Source: Winogradskyella psychrotolerans RS-3 (lineage in GTDB: Bacteria; Bacteroidota; Bacteroidia; Flavobacteriales; Flavobacteriaceae). From it: 64,000 bases of DNA. Below, piece after piece: positions 41,581 through 51,147 of the stretch. Location of the stretch: NCBI RefSeq assembly GCF_000427335.1, contig NZ_ATMR01000126.1, positions 56,363 to 120,362 on the forward strand, in the 5' to 3' direction. Position 1 is the first letter of the stretch, and every line of letters starts with the position of its first letter. The position numbers and the translations under genes were made by a program. The notes under the pieces are model-generated. The model searched no databases. It saw nothing but the letters and a program-made list of their open reading frames with translations, and was not told the DNA's origin.

Positions 41581-42699
41581 ATGGGCTTACTCATTTTTTA
41601 CGCTGTCATATCTATCTTCTTTTCATTTTTGTGTTCTATTTTAGAGGCTGTACTTTTAAGCTTAACACCAACATTTCTTAATATTAAAAAGAAAGAAGGT
41701 AAAGCTTATGCTCTTGAATTAGAAGAACTAAAAAAGGATGTCGATCGTCCATTAATTGCTATTCTAACATTAAATACTATTGCACATACTGTTGGTGCCA
41801 TCTTAGTTGGTGTACAGGCAAAAGTTGCTTATGTAGAAATTTATGGTACTACAAAACGCTCTATTTTAGGTTTTGAGTTTACAGAAGATATCATGGTTGC
41901 TGTTGTGTCTACGGTTATGACGATTCTAATATTAGTAGCTTCAGAAATTATACCTAAAACTATAGGAGCTACCTATTGGAGACAATTATCTAATTTTACG
42001 GCAAAAGCTTTAAATATTTTAATATTTCCACTAAAATGGACTGGTATTTTGTGGGTACTTCAACTCACCACAAAACTAATTGGCGGTAAAGGTCATGGTA
42101 GTATTTTAAGTCGAGAAAGTTTTGCTGCTATGGCAGAGATTGCTCACGAAGAAGGTGTTTTTGAAGAAAACGAAAGTAAAGTCATTAAAAACTTACTAAA
42201 CTTTAAAGAAGTACAAGCCAAAGATGTGATGACACCGCGTACAGTTATGAAAACTGAAGACGAAAGTTTGACGATTGAAACATTTTTTAAAGCCAATTCT
42301 AATATTCGATTTTCTAGGATTCCTGTTTTTACTGATGAATCTGATAATATAACAGGTTTGGTTTTAAAAGCTGAAGTCTTTAAAGAAATGGCGCTTGGTA
42401 ATGGTTCTAAATTATTGGCTGATATTAAACGAAGCATCATTATTGTGAATCGTAGTTTACCAATTCCAAAATTATTTGAACAATTGGTAGAAAGCAGAAA
42501 TCATTTGGCTTTGGTTGTAGATGAATACGGTACCGTAAGTGGTTTAGTAACTATGGAAGATGTTATAGAAACACTCCTTGGACTTGAAATTATGGACGAA
42601 AGCGATAATGTATCTGACTTACAGCTTTTGGCAAGACGAAGCTGGGAATCTAGAGCAAAACGTTTGGGTATCATTGAGAATGATAATCCAGAAAACTAA
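41581..42699 (+). CDS. CNNM/CBS-domain transporter (hemolysin-C-like)
   Basis: The 372-residue protein has a CNNM membrane domain with four helices (about 1-175, with SEIIPKTIGATYW, the family motif). A pair of CBS domains follows (about 210-345, VMTPRTVMKTEDESLTIETFF and LALVVDEYGTVSGLVTMEDVIETLLG). The CorC_HlyC C-terminal domain of the larger members is absent. CNNM proteins move magnesium or cobalt across the inner membrane. It ends eight bases before the DNA methyltransferase gene. Confidence 0.85.
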   Translation: MGLLIFYAVISIFFSFLCSILEAVLLSLTPTFLNIKKKEGKAYALELEELKKDVDRPLIAILTLNTIAHTVGAILVGVQAKVAYVEIYGTTKRSILGFEFTEDIMVAVVSTVMTILILVASEIIPKTIGATYWRQLSNFTAKALNILIFPLKWTGILWVLQLTTKLIGGKGHGSILSRESFAAMAEIAHEEGVFEENESKVIKNLLNFKEVQAKDVMTPRTVMKTEDESLTIETFFKANSNIRFSRIPVFTDESDNITGLVLKAEVFKEMALGNGSKLLADIKRSIIIVNRSLPIPKLFEQLVESRNHLALVVDEYGTVSGLVTMEDVIETLLGLEIMDESDNVSDLQLLARRSWESRAKRLGIIENDNPEN

Positions 42700-42707
42700 A
42701 CTTTTTA

Positions 42708-43196
42708 TTGGAACAGTTACCTCTACAAATCTGCTATATTGAAACTCCACTTGGACATGCAAAAATTAGTGGTAATGAAGATGGTATTTCCTCGGTTTCA
42801 ATTGTAAATACACAAGAAGAATTATCAGAAAGTATTCCAGAAGCCTTATTAGATTGTGTGATTCAGCTTAAAGAATACTTCAACACTACTAGAAAAAATT
42901 TCGACTTAAAATTACATCCTGAAGGCACTGATTTTCAGAAAAAAGTATGGAAGCAATTGGAAACTATTCCATTTGGTAAATCCATATCCTATTTACAATT
43001 ATCCAAACAATTAGGTGATGTAAAAGCCATACGAGCTGCTGCAAGTGCCAATGGAAAAAATCCGCTTTGGATTATTATACCTTGCCACCGTGTGATTGGT
43101 AGTGGTGGAAGTCTCACAGGTTATGCTGGTGGATTATATAGAAAACAATGGTTACTAAATCATGAAAGCGAACATAAACAACAGTCACTTTTTTAG
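42708..43196 (+). CDS. Methylated-DNA--protein-cysteine methyltransferase
   Basis: The protein repairs O6-alkylguanine by transfer to its own cysteine. The 162-residue product has the helix-turn-helix segment (YLQLSKQLGDVKAIRAAASANGKNPL) and the active site IIPCHRVIG with the acceptor Cys near 125, then the AGGLYRKQWLL lid. The frame has stops directly upstream (42681 and 42684) and no ATG, so TTG 42708 is the most likely start. It is close behind the CNNM gene and may depend on its promoter. Confidence 0.88.
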   Translation: MEQLPLQICYIETPLGHAKISGNEDGISSVSIVNTQEELSESIPEALLDCVIQLKEYFNTTRKNFDLKLHPEGTDFQKKVWKQLETIPFGKSISYLQLSKQLGDVKAIRAAASANGKNPLWIIIPCHRVIGSGGSLTGYAGGLYRKQWLLNHESEHKQQSLF

Positions 43197-43322
43197 TCAG
43201 AATTTTACTATATTTAGTTTTTAAATTGCTCCTACAAAACTAGCGTTTCGCAAACGTCTCAGATAAACAAGTCATATTTAGCAAATAGCCTATGACAATT
43301 AAAAACCAATACGTATAAACAC

Positions 43323-44462
43323 ATGAAATTCATCAAAAAATTACTAAAATGGCTCATCGGAATTATTGTCGCATTAGTTATTGCTGCTTATATTTTTGAT
43401 TATGATTACATCTTAAAAGGTGTCCGTGTTGTTTATTTCACAGGCCATTCTACAGCCTTTATTGACGATTACCCTTATTTTGAAAATGATACGATTAAAA
43501 AAGGGACAACAACGGATGACTGGCCATTACACAAAAATTACAATTCGGTAACTGCTACAGATGCATTAAAAGCAATAAATGATCAGTATGGTACAATTGC
43601 GTATTTGATTATAAAAAATGATAGTATTTTCTATGAAAATTATGCTGAAGATTACAGTAAAGATTCTAAAACCAATTCATTTTCAATGGCTAAAAGTATC
43701 ACCTCAGCTTTACTTGGTAAGGCGATTATGGATGGCTATATAAAGAATTTAGATCAACCCATTAGTGATTTTTACCCGCAATTTAAAGGTACAAAAACAA
43801 CAGTTGGCGACTTATCGTCTATGTCTTCTGGCTTAGATTGGGTAGAATCTTATACAAGCCCATTTTCTATTACGGCAAGAGCGAATTATGATGATGATTT
43901 AGCTGAAACAATTTTAAATCAGAAAGTCGTAAAAACACCTGGTAAAGAATTTGAATACTTAAGTGGCAGTACACAATTGTTAGGTATGGTCATCAAAGAA
44001 GCCACCGGAAAACAACTAGCAACATATCTTTCTGAAAGTTTTTGGCAACCTTTAGGAGCAGAAAACGATGCCTTATGGCAATTAGATGATGATAAAAATA
44101 AATTAGCAAAAGCCTTTTGCTGTATTTCTAGTAATGCTCGCGATTTTGCGCGCTTTGGTAAGCTCTACAAAGACCATGGAAAATGGAATGGCAAACAACT
44201 ACTAGATTCTACTTTTGTAGCCACCTCAACCCAATCTAGATTTAAAGGTCAGCCCTATGGTTATGGTTTTTGGATAAGTGATTATAACAATAAACACACC
44301 TTTGCAATGATTGGTATTTTAGGGCAATATGTAATTACAATTCCTGAAGATAACATCATCATTATCAGACTAGGACATCATAGAAGTCCTGAGAAAGTTA
44401 ATTTTTTCCCTTCGGATTTTTATGTTTATATTGATGAAGCTTATGCGATGATGAAGAAATAG
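43323..44462 (+). CDS. Beta-lactamase-family serine hydrolase
   Basis: The 379-residue product has an N-terminal membrane anchor (about 8-27, LLKWLIGIIVALVIAAYIF). A class C beta-lactamase/PBP-like domain follows, with the SxxK motif in SFSMAKSIT (Ser and Lys about 124-127) and the YxN-like motif in YLSGSTQLLG. The periplasmic or membrane-bound enzyme may be a carboxypeptidase, esterase or amidase; true beta-lactamase activity is not implied. A 20-base promoter-like block AATTTTACTATATTTAGTTT at 43201 is the same as one before the Lrp gene. Confidence 0.82.
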   Translation: MKFIKKLLKWLIGIIVALVIAAYIFDYDYILKGVRVVYFTGHSTAFIDDYPYFENDTIKKGTTTDDWPLHKNYNSVTATDALKAINDQYGTIAYLIIKNDSIFYENYAEDYSKDSKTNSFSMAKSITSALLGKAIMDGYIKNLDQPISDFYPQFKGTKTTVGDLSSMSSGLDWVESYTSPFSITARANYDDDLAETILNQKVVKTPGKEFEYLSGSTQLLGMVIKEATGKQLATYLSESFWQPLGAENDALWQLDDDKNKLAKAFCCISSNARDFARFGKLYKDHGKWNGKQLLDSTFVATSTQSRFKGQPYGYGFWISDYNNKHTFAMIGILGQYVITIPEDNIIIIRLGHHRSPEKVNFFPSDFYVYIDEAYAMMKK

Positions 44463-44524
44463 ACTTATTTAGAATTAAAATCTCTAAGGCTTTTTAAACT
44501 TTTGAGGTTTAAAAATTGACACCT

Positions 44525-45238
44525 ATGATTTCAAAACTCAACCTAGAACATATTCTATTCTTAGACATAGAAACTGTTCCTGAAACGGAAAATTTCACTG
44601 ATTTAGACAAAACAAAACAAGATCTTTGGGATGCTAAATCGCGCTATCAACGCAAAGAAGAATTTACAGCCGAAGAATTTTACGACAGAGCAGGCATTTG
44701 GGCTGAGTTTGGAAAAATTGTATGCATTTCCGTTGGGTATTTTAATATAGAAGGTGAATCACGAACCTTTAGAGTCACGTCGTTTTATGGAGATGAAATT
44801 AAAATATTAAAGGACTTTAAAAATTTACTGATTTCACATTTTAGCTCTAATAAGCATTTATTATGTGCCCATAATGGTAAGGAATTCGACTTTCCATACA
44901 TTGCCAGACGCATGATTATCCACAACATAGAATTACCTCACAAACTAAATCTCTTCGGCAAAAAACCATGGGAAGTACCTCATCTCGATACTTTAGAGTT
45001 ATGGAAATTTGGAGATTACAAAACATACACTTCTTTAAAATTATTGACGAACGTTTTAGGCATTCCTTCACCTAAAGATGATATTGATGGCAGTGAAGTT
45101 TACCGCGTTTATTACAAAGAAAAAGAAGTTGATCGTATTGTTGTCTATTGTGAAAAAGATACGATTGCTGTAGCTCAAATATTCTTAAGATTAAGAGGAG
45201 ATGAATTACTTCACGACAATGAAATAAAGCATGTGTAA
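44525..45238 (+). CDS. Predicted 3'-5' exonuclease, PolB-like
   Basis: The start is taken at ATG 44525; a TTG at 44516 gives three extra residues. The 237-residue protein has the DnaQ-fold motifs ILFLDIETVPE (Asp and Glu about 12-14), a middle Asp in LLCAHNGKEFDFPYIARR, and the C-terminal motif VVYCEKDTIAVAQIFLRL (YxxxD type). This arrangement belongs to the family of stand-alone PolB-like exonucleases (PF10108). It acts on DNA or RNA in the cytoplasm. It is followed by a bidirectional terminator shared with the convergent protease gene. Confidence 0.82.
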   Translation: MISKLNLEHILFLDIETVPETENFTDLDKTKQDLWDAKSRYQRKEEFTAEEFYDRAGIWAEFGKIVCISVGYFNIEGESRTFRVTSFYGDEIKILKDFKNLLISHFSSNKHLLCAHNGKEFDFPYIARRMIIHNIELPHKLNLFGKKPWEVPHLDTLELWKFGDYKTYTSLKLLTNVLGIPSPKDDIDGSEVYRVYYKEKEVDRIVVYCEKDTIAVAQIFLRLRGDELLHDNEIKHV

Positions 45239-45240
45239 AA

Positions 45241-45270
45241 AAAGTCCAGATTTAAAATCTGGACTTTTCA
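45241..45270 (+). terminator. Bidirectional terminator between exonuclease and protease genes
   Basis: AAAGTCCAGATTT (45241-45253) pairs with AAATCTGGACTTT (45255-45267). It has an A run on its left side and a T run on its right, so it can stop both convergent transcripts. Confidence 0.85.
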
Positions 45271-45293
45271 TTTTCAACTAGTTCATTAAGATC

Positions 45294-48200
45294 TTATTCC
45301 TTAATAAATCGCTTTACTTTAGTTTTCTCACCAATGTTTACTTGTAACATATAAACACCACTATCAAATTTAGAGACATCAATTGCCGAGGTGTAACGTC
45401 CTTTTGCTACCGTCTGTCCTAACATATTTGTAATTTGAAATGTTTGTGCTTCAAAACCAACTAAATCAATATTAAGCGTCTGCTTAACAGGATTTGGATG
45501 TACTTTAAAATATTGGTTTGGATTATCTGAGATTGTACCAGGATTCGTATCTAAGGTTGAACTCCCCACATTGCCTAAACAGAAATTAGTCGTTTGAGAG
45601 CTTGTAAATGATGAACCAGATACTAAAATTACTCCCGAATCTGAATTTGTTAGAGAATAAGAACCATTCCCATAAGAACAGCAAATACCATCTCCATAAA
45701 CATCAGTAATTATAAAATCGTAGCAACCATCTTCTAAACAGCCTACATCAACAGTTAAAGTAGAACCATCTGCCTGAGAGCCATAAGTTCCTCCAGAAGC
45801 CACTGTACTGCCAGATGCATCTCTTATACTCCAAGCCGTTTCTTCAGGATAATTATCAAATGTAATTGAAAGTGACACATCAGAACATGAACTAGAACCT
45901 CCACTTGTAGTAAGATTAACAGCATCAATAGCCATATCACCTTGCCAAGTTGTTCCTGTAATTCCATTAAAACGTAATTGAATTGAACTACCAACATAAG
46001 CAGCTAAATTCACACTACCTGTTAACCATGAATTTCCCTGATTACCAGACTCACTCCAAATACTTGTCCAAGATGATCCATTATCACCACTTACTTCTAA
46101 AGCTAAACTTCCCATTGCAGTCGTACCATACATATGATATTTAAAAGTAAAAGTCGCTTGTGATGCACTTCCTAAATCAAAACAAGGAGAGTTTAGAATT
46201 GCTCTTTTTGTAGAATAATTAGGTGAAGACGATTCCATAAACACATAATAAGAACCAGTATCGGCACTTGAAGGACCTGTATTGCTAGATGGTGTACTTC
46301 CACTTCTATTGGTCCAATTAAAATCATCGCTAGAACTTTGAGACCAAGATCCTAAAGTGTTTTCAAAACTTTCAGAATAAGGAAACATAGAAATACCACC
46401 TGAACAATCACCAGTAGAAGGTTGCGTTACCACAATAGACCTAGTGCGTTGCGTTGCTGAGTTTCCAGCGGCATCACTTACATTATAATATTTAGTATAG
46501 GTTCCTGCTGAATTTGTATTTACCGTTCCTGTGATTACGATACTCGACGTTAAGTTGCCATCAATATTATCTGTTGCAGTTGCCCCCAACTCATTATAAG
46601 TATCTCCAACTTCTAAGTTAATTGTTGACGCTCCTGTTAAAGTAATTACTGGTGCAGTGGTGTCTGCAGGCTGTGTTACAACAATCGACCTTGTGCGTTG
46701 CGTTGCTGTATTTCCTGCTGCATCACTTACGTTATAATATTTGATATAAGTTCCTGCTGAATTGGTATTTACCGTTCCTGTGATGACGATACTCGATGTT
46801 AAATTACCATCACTATTATCTGTTGCAGTTGCCCCTAACTCACTGTAAGTATCTCCAACTTCTAAGTTAATGGTCGCTGCTCCATTTAGCGTAATAACTG
46901 GCGCTGTTGTATCTGCAGTGCCTGCAATTAAGTTAACGGTGTAATCTTCAACTTCACCATAAGTAAATGATTGACACGCTGTAGGAATCGCATTATAACT
47001 CATAGACACACGCATTCTTGTAGCTCCAGAATAGGTTCCTGCTGGTATTGTAAAGCTTGCACTAACAGGTGACGTTTGTGTTGCTGCTTGTGATAAAACT
47101 TGTTCTCCCGAATCTGAGAAATCACCATCATGGTTATAATCAATCCATACGGAATACCCTTCATTATATTGAGTCCCCGTCCAAGTTGGAGTTACACTTA
47201 CCGTATAACTTTGGCCTTGAGTTAAATTGGTTGACATATTTGTAAAATCCGAATAAAACTGTGCTCCAGAGGAATTATTAATAGTTCCTAATTGCACTCT
47301 ACTAATGTACTCATCATTAACATTACTACTTGTTGACGTGCAATAGTTTAATTGCACTTCTGTTGTCGTAAAATTCACAGAACTTGTATAACTTGATGTT
47401 GAACTATCTGCACATTGACTTCTTACCTGCACTTCATAAGACGTTTCTGAAGATAAACCAGACAGAGATGTTGATGTTCCTGAAACTGCAGATGTTGTCC
47501 ATGTCGATGTTCCGACTTGACGGTATCTAAAATCGTAAGACGCACCAGTTACAGCATCCCAAGATATAGTTGCTGTAGAAGACCCAAACCCATCAATAGA
47601 TAAACCTGTTGGTGTCGTTGCACTGCAAACTATTGGCGTTCCAGATAAGCCTGTAACAATTAATGAATAGTTTTGACTTCCACCTGTTAATGAGCCTTTA
47701 TGCGTAATTGTAATCGTATACGTTCCGGAAGCATTTGCGACATCGACACGTTCGTAAGGATCTTTAGTATTGTCTCCTTTTCCATTTGTTGTAACTCCTG
47801 TTAATCTCCAAGGAGTATAACTTGTACCTCCTTTAGTCACTCTAATATCTAAATCATTAACTAAATTAGATGCAGTAGAATTTACAGCTGTAGACGCTGT
47901 CCCTGCTCTATCCGTCCAAGAAACTGAAGCATATAAATCATTTATGCCGTCAGAGTCTACAGTAATTTGATAAGACTGTCCATTAGATAGTGTTAACTCT
48001 TCAATTTTAGATTCATTTCCATTGCTTGTAATTGCTTCAGCAGCACGCTTGGTATTCATTAAACCCCAACCAAAGACAGCATCTGGTCCGCTAGTACCGG
48101 CATCATCTGCAGTATGAAGTGCCAATCCTTTTAAAGTAGCAGCTTTCATATAACTCCCGTTTACATTGTTAGCATGTTGTTGTAGTAATAATAAAGAACC

Positions 48201-49289
48201 TGCAACATTTGGTGATGCCATAGACGTACCCGTGATACTAGCATATGCTGTATTACTAGACTCATATGTAGAATATACAGCTGTCCCATTACCTGTAATG
48301 TCCGGCTTAATTCTATAATCATCGGTAGGTCCTTCGCTACTACTACTGTTTATCGTTACACTTACAAGGTTTCCGCTAGCATCAATATTAGCATCATTAG
48401 CATTGGCTACAACCATATTGTTTTTAGCCGTTGCATGACCAGAAAGTTTATCATAGGAAGAATTTCCAGCTAAAGGTGAACTATTTGCTGAATTATCAGA
48501 ACCATCATTACCTGCGGCAACAACCATTAAATAATTTGGTGCATTAAACATAATGTCATCCCAATCTCTAGAATCCGTAATATAACCTCCAAAATAATAA
48601 CTAGGCAATTGAGCTTGTCCAGCTGAATTTCTAGCCGCATACCCATAAGAATGATTTGAAATTAACATTCCGTTTCCTGCAGCTGTTGCGGCCTCAGACG
48701 TATCGTTATTCCATTCATAACCCACAGCACTTGCCTGAGGAGCCATTCCTTTTGCATTAGCAACAACACCAGATGCAATAATAGTTCCTGTAACATGTGC
48801 AGAATGGTAATTTAAGGTTGTGGTGCCATCTCCTATCGAAAATCTGTTATTACCACCAGGTCCATCATATTCTTGGTGAGATGCACGCGCTAAACCCCCA
48901 TCCCAAACATGGGCTATCATATTTTGACCATCGAGGCTCAATCCTAAAGAACCACCAGAATTTAAATGATTTGCTCTTGTAGACTTTGCTGCAGCGACAT
49001 TAAATGTGCTGTAATAAATAGGTTTTCCTTCTGAAGAGATTTTTTGAAGTTCCATATAAGAATCTTCAGTTTTAATAATAAGTGGCCAACCATTAACTAA
49101 TGCCATCTGTGTAGCAAAATCTTTTTCGGCTTTAGCTAGTTTATTAAAATTTTCACTTAATTCTTTAATCGCTAGTTTATCATAGCGACTTGTGATCTGT
49201 TCTTTTTGAGAATCGGTTTGTGCATATGCTGATAGAACAGACAGCATTAATATGATTACACAAACACCATTAAAATACTTTTTTTTCAT
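45294..49289 (-). CDS. Large secreted subtilisin-like protease with T9SS sorting domain
   Basis: The 1331-residue protein has a signal peptide (ending AYAQ) and an S8 domain with Asp130 (HVWDGG), His165 (SAHVTG), oxyanion Asn261 (AAGNDG) and Ser356 (GTSMASP). A fibronectin III-like domain (about 560-650), a GEVED domain (about 690-790, WIDYNHDGDF...GEVEDYTVN) and two tandem HYR/DUF5011 Ig-like repeats of 83 residues follow. Then come a MAM-like domain (SFENTLGSWSQ...AIDAVNL), another beta domain, and a type A T9SS sorting domain (VHPNPVKQTLNIDL...VKRFIKE). It would be exported by the type IX system to the surface. It digests proteins, and the accessory domains probably bind substrate or matrix. 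Confidence 0.92.
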   Translation of the reverse strand: MKKKYFNGVCVIILMLSVLSAYAQTDSQKEQITSRYDKLAIKELSENFNKLAKAEKDFATQMALVNGWPLIIKTEDSYMELQKISSEGKPIYYSTFNVAAAKSTRANHLNSGGSLGLSLDGQNMIAHVWDGGLARASHQEYDGPGGNNRFSIGDGTTTLNYHSAHVTGTIIASGVVANAKGMAPQASAVGYEWNNDTSEAATAAGNGMLISNHSYGYAARNSAGQAQLPSYYFGGYITDSRDWDDIMFNAPNYLMVVAAGNDGSDNSANSSPLAGNSSYDKLSGHATAKNNMVVANANDANIDASGNLVSVTINSSSSEGPTDDYRIKPDITGNGTAVYSTYESSNTAYASITGTSMASPNVAGSLLLLQQHANNVNGSYMKAATLKGLALHTADDAGTSGPDAVFGWGLMNTKRAAEAITSNGNESKIEELTLSNGQSYQITVDSDGINDLYASVSWTDRAGTASTAVNSTASNLVNDLDIRVTKGGTSYTPWRLTGVTTNGKGDNTKDPYERVDVANASGTYTITITHKGSLTGGSQNYSLIVTGLSGTPIVCSATTPTGLSIDGFGSSTATISWDAVTGASYDFRYRQVGTSTWTTSAVSGTSTSLSGLSSETSYEVQVRSQCADSSTSSYTSSVNFTTTEVQLNYCTSTSSNVNDEYISRVQLGTINNSSGAQFYSDFTNMSTNLTQGQSYTVSVTPTWTGTQYNEGYSVWIDYNHDGDFSDSGEQVLSQAATQTSPVSASFTIPAGTYSGATRMRVSMSYNAIPTACQSFTYGEVEDYTVNLIAGTADTTAPVITLNGAATINLEVGDTYSELGATATDNSDGNLTSSIVITGTVNTNSAGTYIKYYNVSDAAGNTATQRTRSIVVTQPADTTAPVITLTGASTINLEVGDTYNELGATATDNIDGNLTSSIVITGTVNTNSAGTYTKYYNVSDAAGNSATQRTRSIVVTQPSTGDCSGGISMFPYSESFENTLGSWSQSSSDDFNWTNRSGSTPSSNTGPSSADTGSYYVFMESSSPNYSTKRAILNSPCFDLGSASQATFTFKYHMYGTTAMGSLALEVSGDNGSSWTSIWSESGNQGNSWLTGSVNLAAYVGSSIQLRFNGITGTTWQGDMAIDAVNLTTSGGSSSCSDVSLSITFDNYPEETAWSIRDASGSTVASGGTYGSQADGSTLTVDVGCLEDGCYDFIITDVYGDGICCSYGNGSYSLTNSDSGVILVSGSSFTSSQTTNFCLGNVGSSTLDTNPGTISDNPNQYFKVHPNPVKQTLNIDLVGFEAQTFQITNMLGQTVAKGRYTSAIDVSKFDSGVYMLQVNIGEKTKVKRFIKE
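46419..46667 (-). repeat. HYR/DUF5011 tandem repeat, second unit
   Basis: A 249-base unit encoding 83 residues that starts ADTTAPVITLTGAS and ends SIVVTQP. It follows directly on 46668-46916 and differs in few residues from it. Confidence 0.85.
46668..46916 (-). repeat. HYR/DUF5011 tandem repeat, first unit
   Basis: A 249-base unit encoding 83 residues that starts ADTTAPVITLNGAA and ends SIVVTQP, directly followed by the second unit in frame. DNA similarity is high, so the repeat is recent or kept alike by recombination. Confidence 0.85.
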
Positions 49290-49366
49290 ACTAAATAGGG
49301 ATTATTTATGATTATTTATTTGTTAATTTTCTTGAAAGTATTAAAATTTTGTTAAAATCACAATTT

Positions 49367-49384
49367 AACGAAAACGTTTTCGTT
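49367..49384. promoter_or_regulatory. Perfect 18-base palindrome, LacI-operator-like
   Basis: AACGAAAACGTTTTCGTT lies between the divergent protease and ABC-transporter genes. The inner GAAAACGTTTTC has the CG-centred form of LacI-family operators. No LacI-type gene is in the window. Confidence 0.5.
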
Positions 49385-49407
49385 GAAACATACGTGTCTT
49401 TTTTAAG

Positions 49408-49453
49408 GTTACGGTTTTACCACAGCACTATTGAAGAAAATAACTACATTTAC
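49408..49453 (+). promoter_or_regulatory. TACGGTTTTACC motif and -7 element before the double-ABC gene
   Basis: GTTACGGTTTTACCACA (49408-49424), 21 more bases, then TACATTTAC (49445-49453) and the ATG at 49456. The motif-to-TACATTTAC spacing is 23 bases, against 25 in the 12.1 kb copy. The transcript would be leaderless. Confidence 0.6.
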
Positions 49454-49455
49454 AT

Positions 49456-51147
49456 ATGGCAAATGAGAAATTAATAGAAGTTAAGGGACTACAAATTTCC
49501 TTTTATAAGGATAAAATTGAAAAGGAAATTATTAAAAATGTTTCCTTTCATATTAATCCAAATGAAATTGTAGCTGTTGTTGGTGAATCTGGTTCTGGAA
49601 AATCTATTTCATCATTAGCTTTAATGGGTTTATTACCTAAGCAGATTTCTAAAATTACTTCTGGTTCTATCTTATTTAAAAATGAAAATTTAGTTGGTTT
49701 GTCTGAAAAAGAATTTCAAGCCAAAAGAGGAAAAGACATTGCGATGATTTTTCAAGAACCTATGAGTTCTTTAAATCCCTCGATGCGATGTGGTAGACAG
49801 GTTGAAGAAATCTTAGAACAACATTTCAAATTATCTAATTCAGAACTAAAGACCGAAGTATTAAATTTATTTGAAAAAGTAAAGCTTCCCAATCCAGAAC
49901 GGATCTACAAAGCTTATCCTCATGAAATTTCAGGTGGACAAAAACAGCGCGTCATGATTGCCATGGCCATTGCCTGCAAACCACAACTATTAATTGCGGA
50001 TGAGCCAACAACAGCTCTAGATGTTACGGTTCAAAAAGAGATTTTAGAGTTGTTGAAAACCATTCAGACCGAAACAAAAATGAGTGTATTGTTTATTTCG
50101 CACGACTTATCCTTGGTTTCCGAACTCGCAGATCGTGTCCTCGTAATGTATAGAGGAGAAATTGTAGAACAAGGCACTACGGACACCATATTTAATTATC
50201 CGGAACATAATTATACGAAAGCATTAATCGGAGCACGACCTTCAACTGAATTTAGATTAAAACAATTACCGACAATTTCAGATTTTATGACTGATAAGGT
50301 GAGTACAGCAATTGTTTCAGATTTAGAAAGAGCAGAAAATCACGAAAAACTATATGCACAGAAACCGTTATTAGAAGTTATAGATGTTGAAAAAACATAT
50401 TTCTCAAAAACAGGATGGTTCACAAAAGACCAACCCTTTAATGCTGTTGATGGTGTAAGCTTTAAAGTGTACCCTGGTGAAACTATAGGTTTGGTAGGTG
50501 AATCTGGTTGTGGTAAATCTACTCTAGGTAATGCGATTTTACAACTAGACAAAGCCACATCTGGACGTATTTTATATAAAGGAAAAGACATTATCAATTT
50601 AAGTCGTTCTGAAATGCGGACGCTGCGAAAAGATATTCAGATTATTTTTCAGGATCCCTTCGCTTCTTTAAATCCTCGGTTAACCGTTGGCAATGCTATT
50701 ATGGAACCGATGATTGTTCATAATATCGAAACGTCTAACAAAGCACGAAAAGAAAAAGTAATAGATATTTTAGAAAAAGTTGGTTTAGATGCTTCAGCTT
50801 TTGATCGTTATCCTCATGAATTTTCTGGAGGTCAACGTCAACGTGTGGGTATCGCAAGGACAATTGCTTTAGAACCGCAACTTATAGTTTGTGACGAATC
50901 GGTTTCGGCTTTAGACATTTCTGTACAAGCACAAGTTTTAAATTTATTGAATGATCTAAAAGCCCAATTTGGGTTTACCTATATATTTATTTCACACGAT
51001 TTGGCTGTTGTAAAATATATGGCAGATCAGTTATTAGTAATGAATCAAGGAAAAATTGAAGAAATTGGAGATGCTGATCTTATTTATGCGTCTCCAAAGC
51101 AAGCATACACAAAAAAGCTAATTCATGCTATTCCGAAAGGATTATAG
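49456..51147 (+). CDS. Double-ABC peptide/nickel-type ABC transporter ATPase
   Basis: The 563-residue protein contains two complete ABC domains, each with Walker A (VGESGSGKS and VGESGCGKS), signature (ISGGQKQRVMIA and FSGGQRQRVGIA) and Walker B (LLIADEPTTALD and LIVCDESVSALD). The C-terminal extensions of each half (GARPSTEFRLKQLP, HAIPKGL) are of the oligopeptide type. It is a fused DppD-DppF arrangement as in YejF. It supplies energy for peptide uptake at the inner membrane. No permease or binding protein is next to it in the window. Confidence 0.9.
   Translation: MANEKLIEVKGLQISFYKDKIEKEIIKNVSFHINPNEIVAVVGESGSGKSISSLALMGLLPKQISKITSGSILFKNENLVGLSEKEFQAKRGKDIAMIFQEPMSSLNPSMRCGRQVEEILEQHFKLSNSELKTEVLNLFEKVKLPNPERIYKAYPHEISGGQKQRVMIAMAIACKPQLLIADEPTTALDVTVQKEILELLKTIQTETKMSVLFISHDLSLVSELADRVLVMYRGEIVEQGTTDTIFNYPEHNYTKALIGARPSTEFRLKQLPTISDFMTDKVSTAIVSDLERAENHEKLYAQKPLLEVIDVEKTYFSKTGWFTKDQPFNAVDGVSFKVYPGETIGLVGESGCGKSTLGNAILQLDKATSGRILYKGKDIINLSRSEMRTLRKDIQIIFQDPFASLNPRLTVGNAIMEPMIVHNIETSNKARKEKVIDILEKVGLDASAFDRYPHEFSGGQRQRVGIARTIALEPQLIVCDESVSALDISVQAQVLNLLNDLKAQFGFTYIFISHDLAVVKYMADQLLVMNQGKIEEIGDADLIYASPKQAYTKKLIHAIPKGL

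Noticed and set aside
43323..44462. Acquired antibiotic-resistance beta-lactamase
   Set aside because: The protein is a membrane-anchored serine hydrolase of the broad PBP-like family; the family alone does not indicate resistance, and the codon use matches the neighbours.
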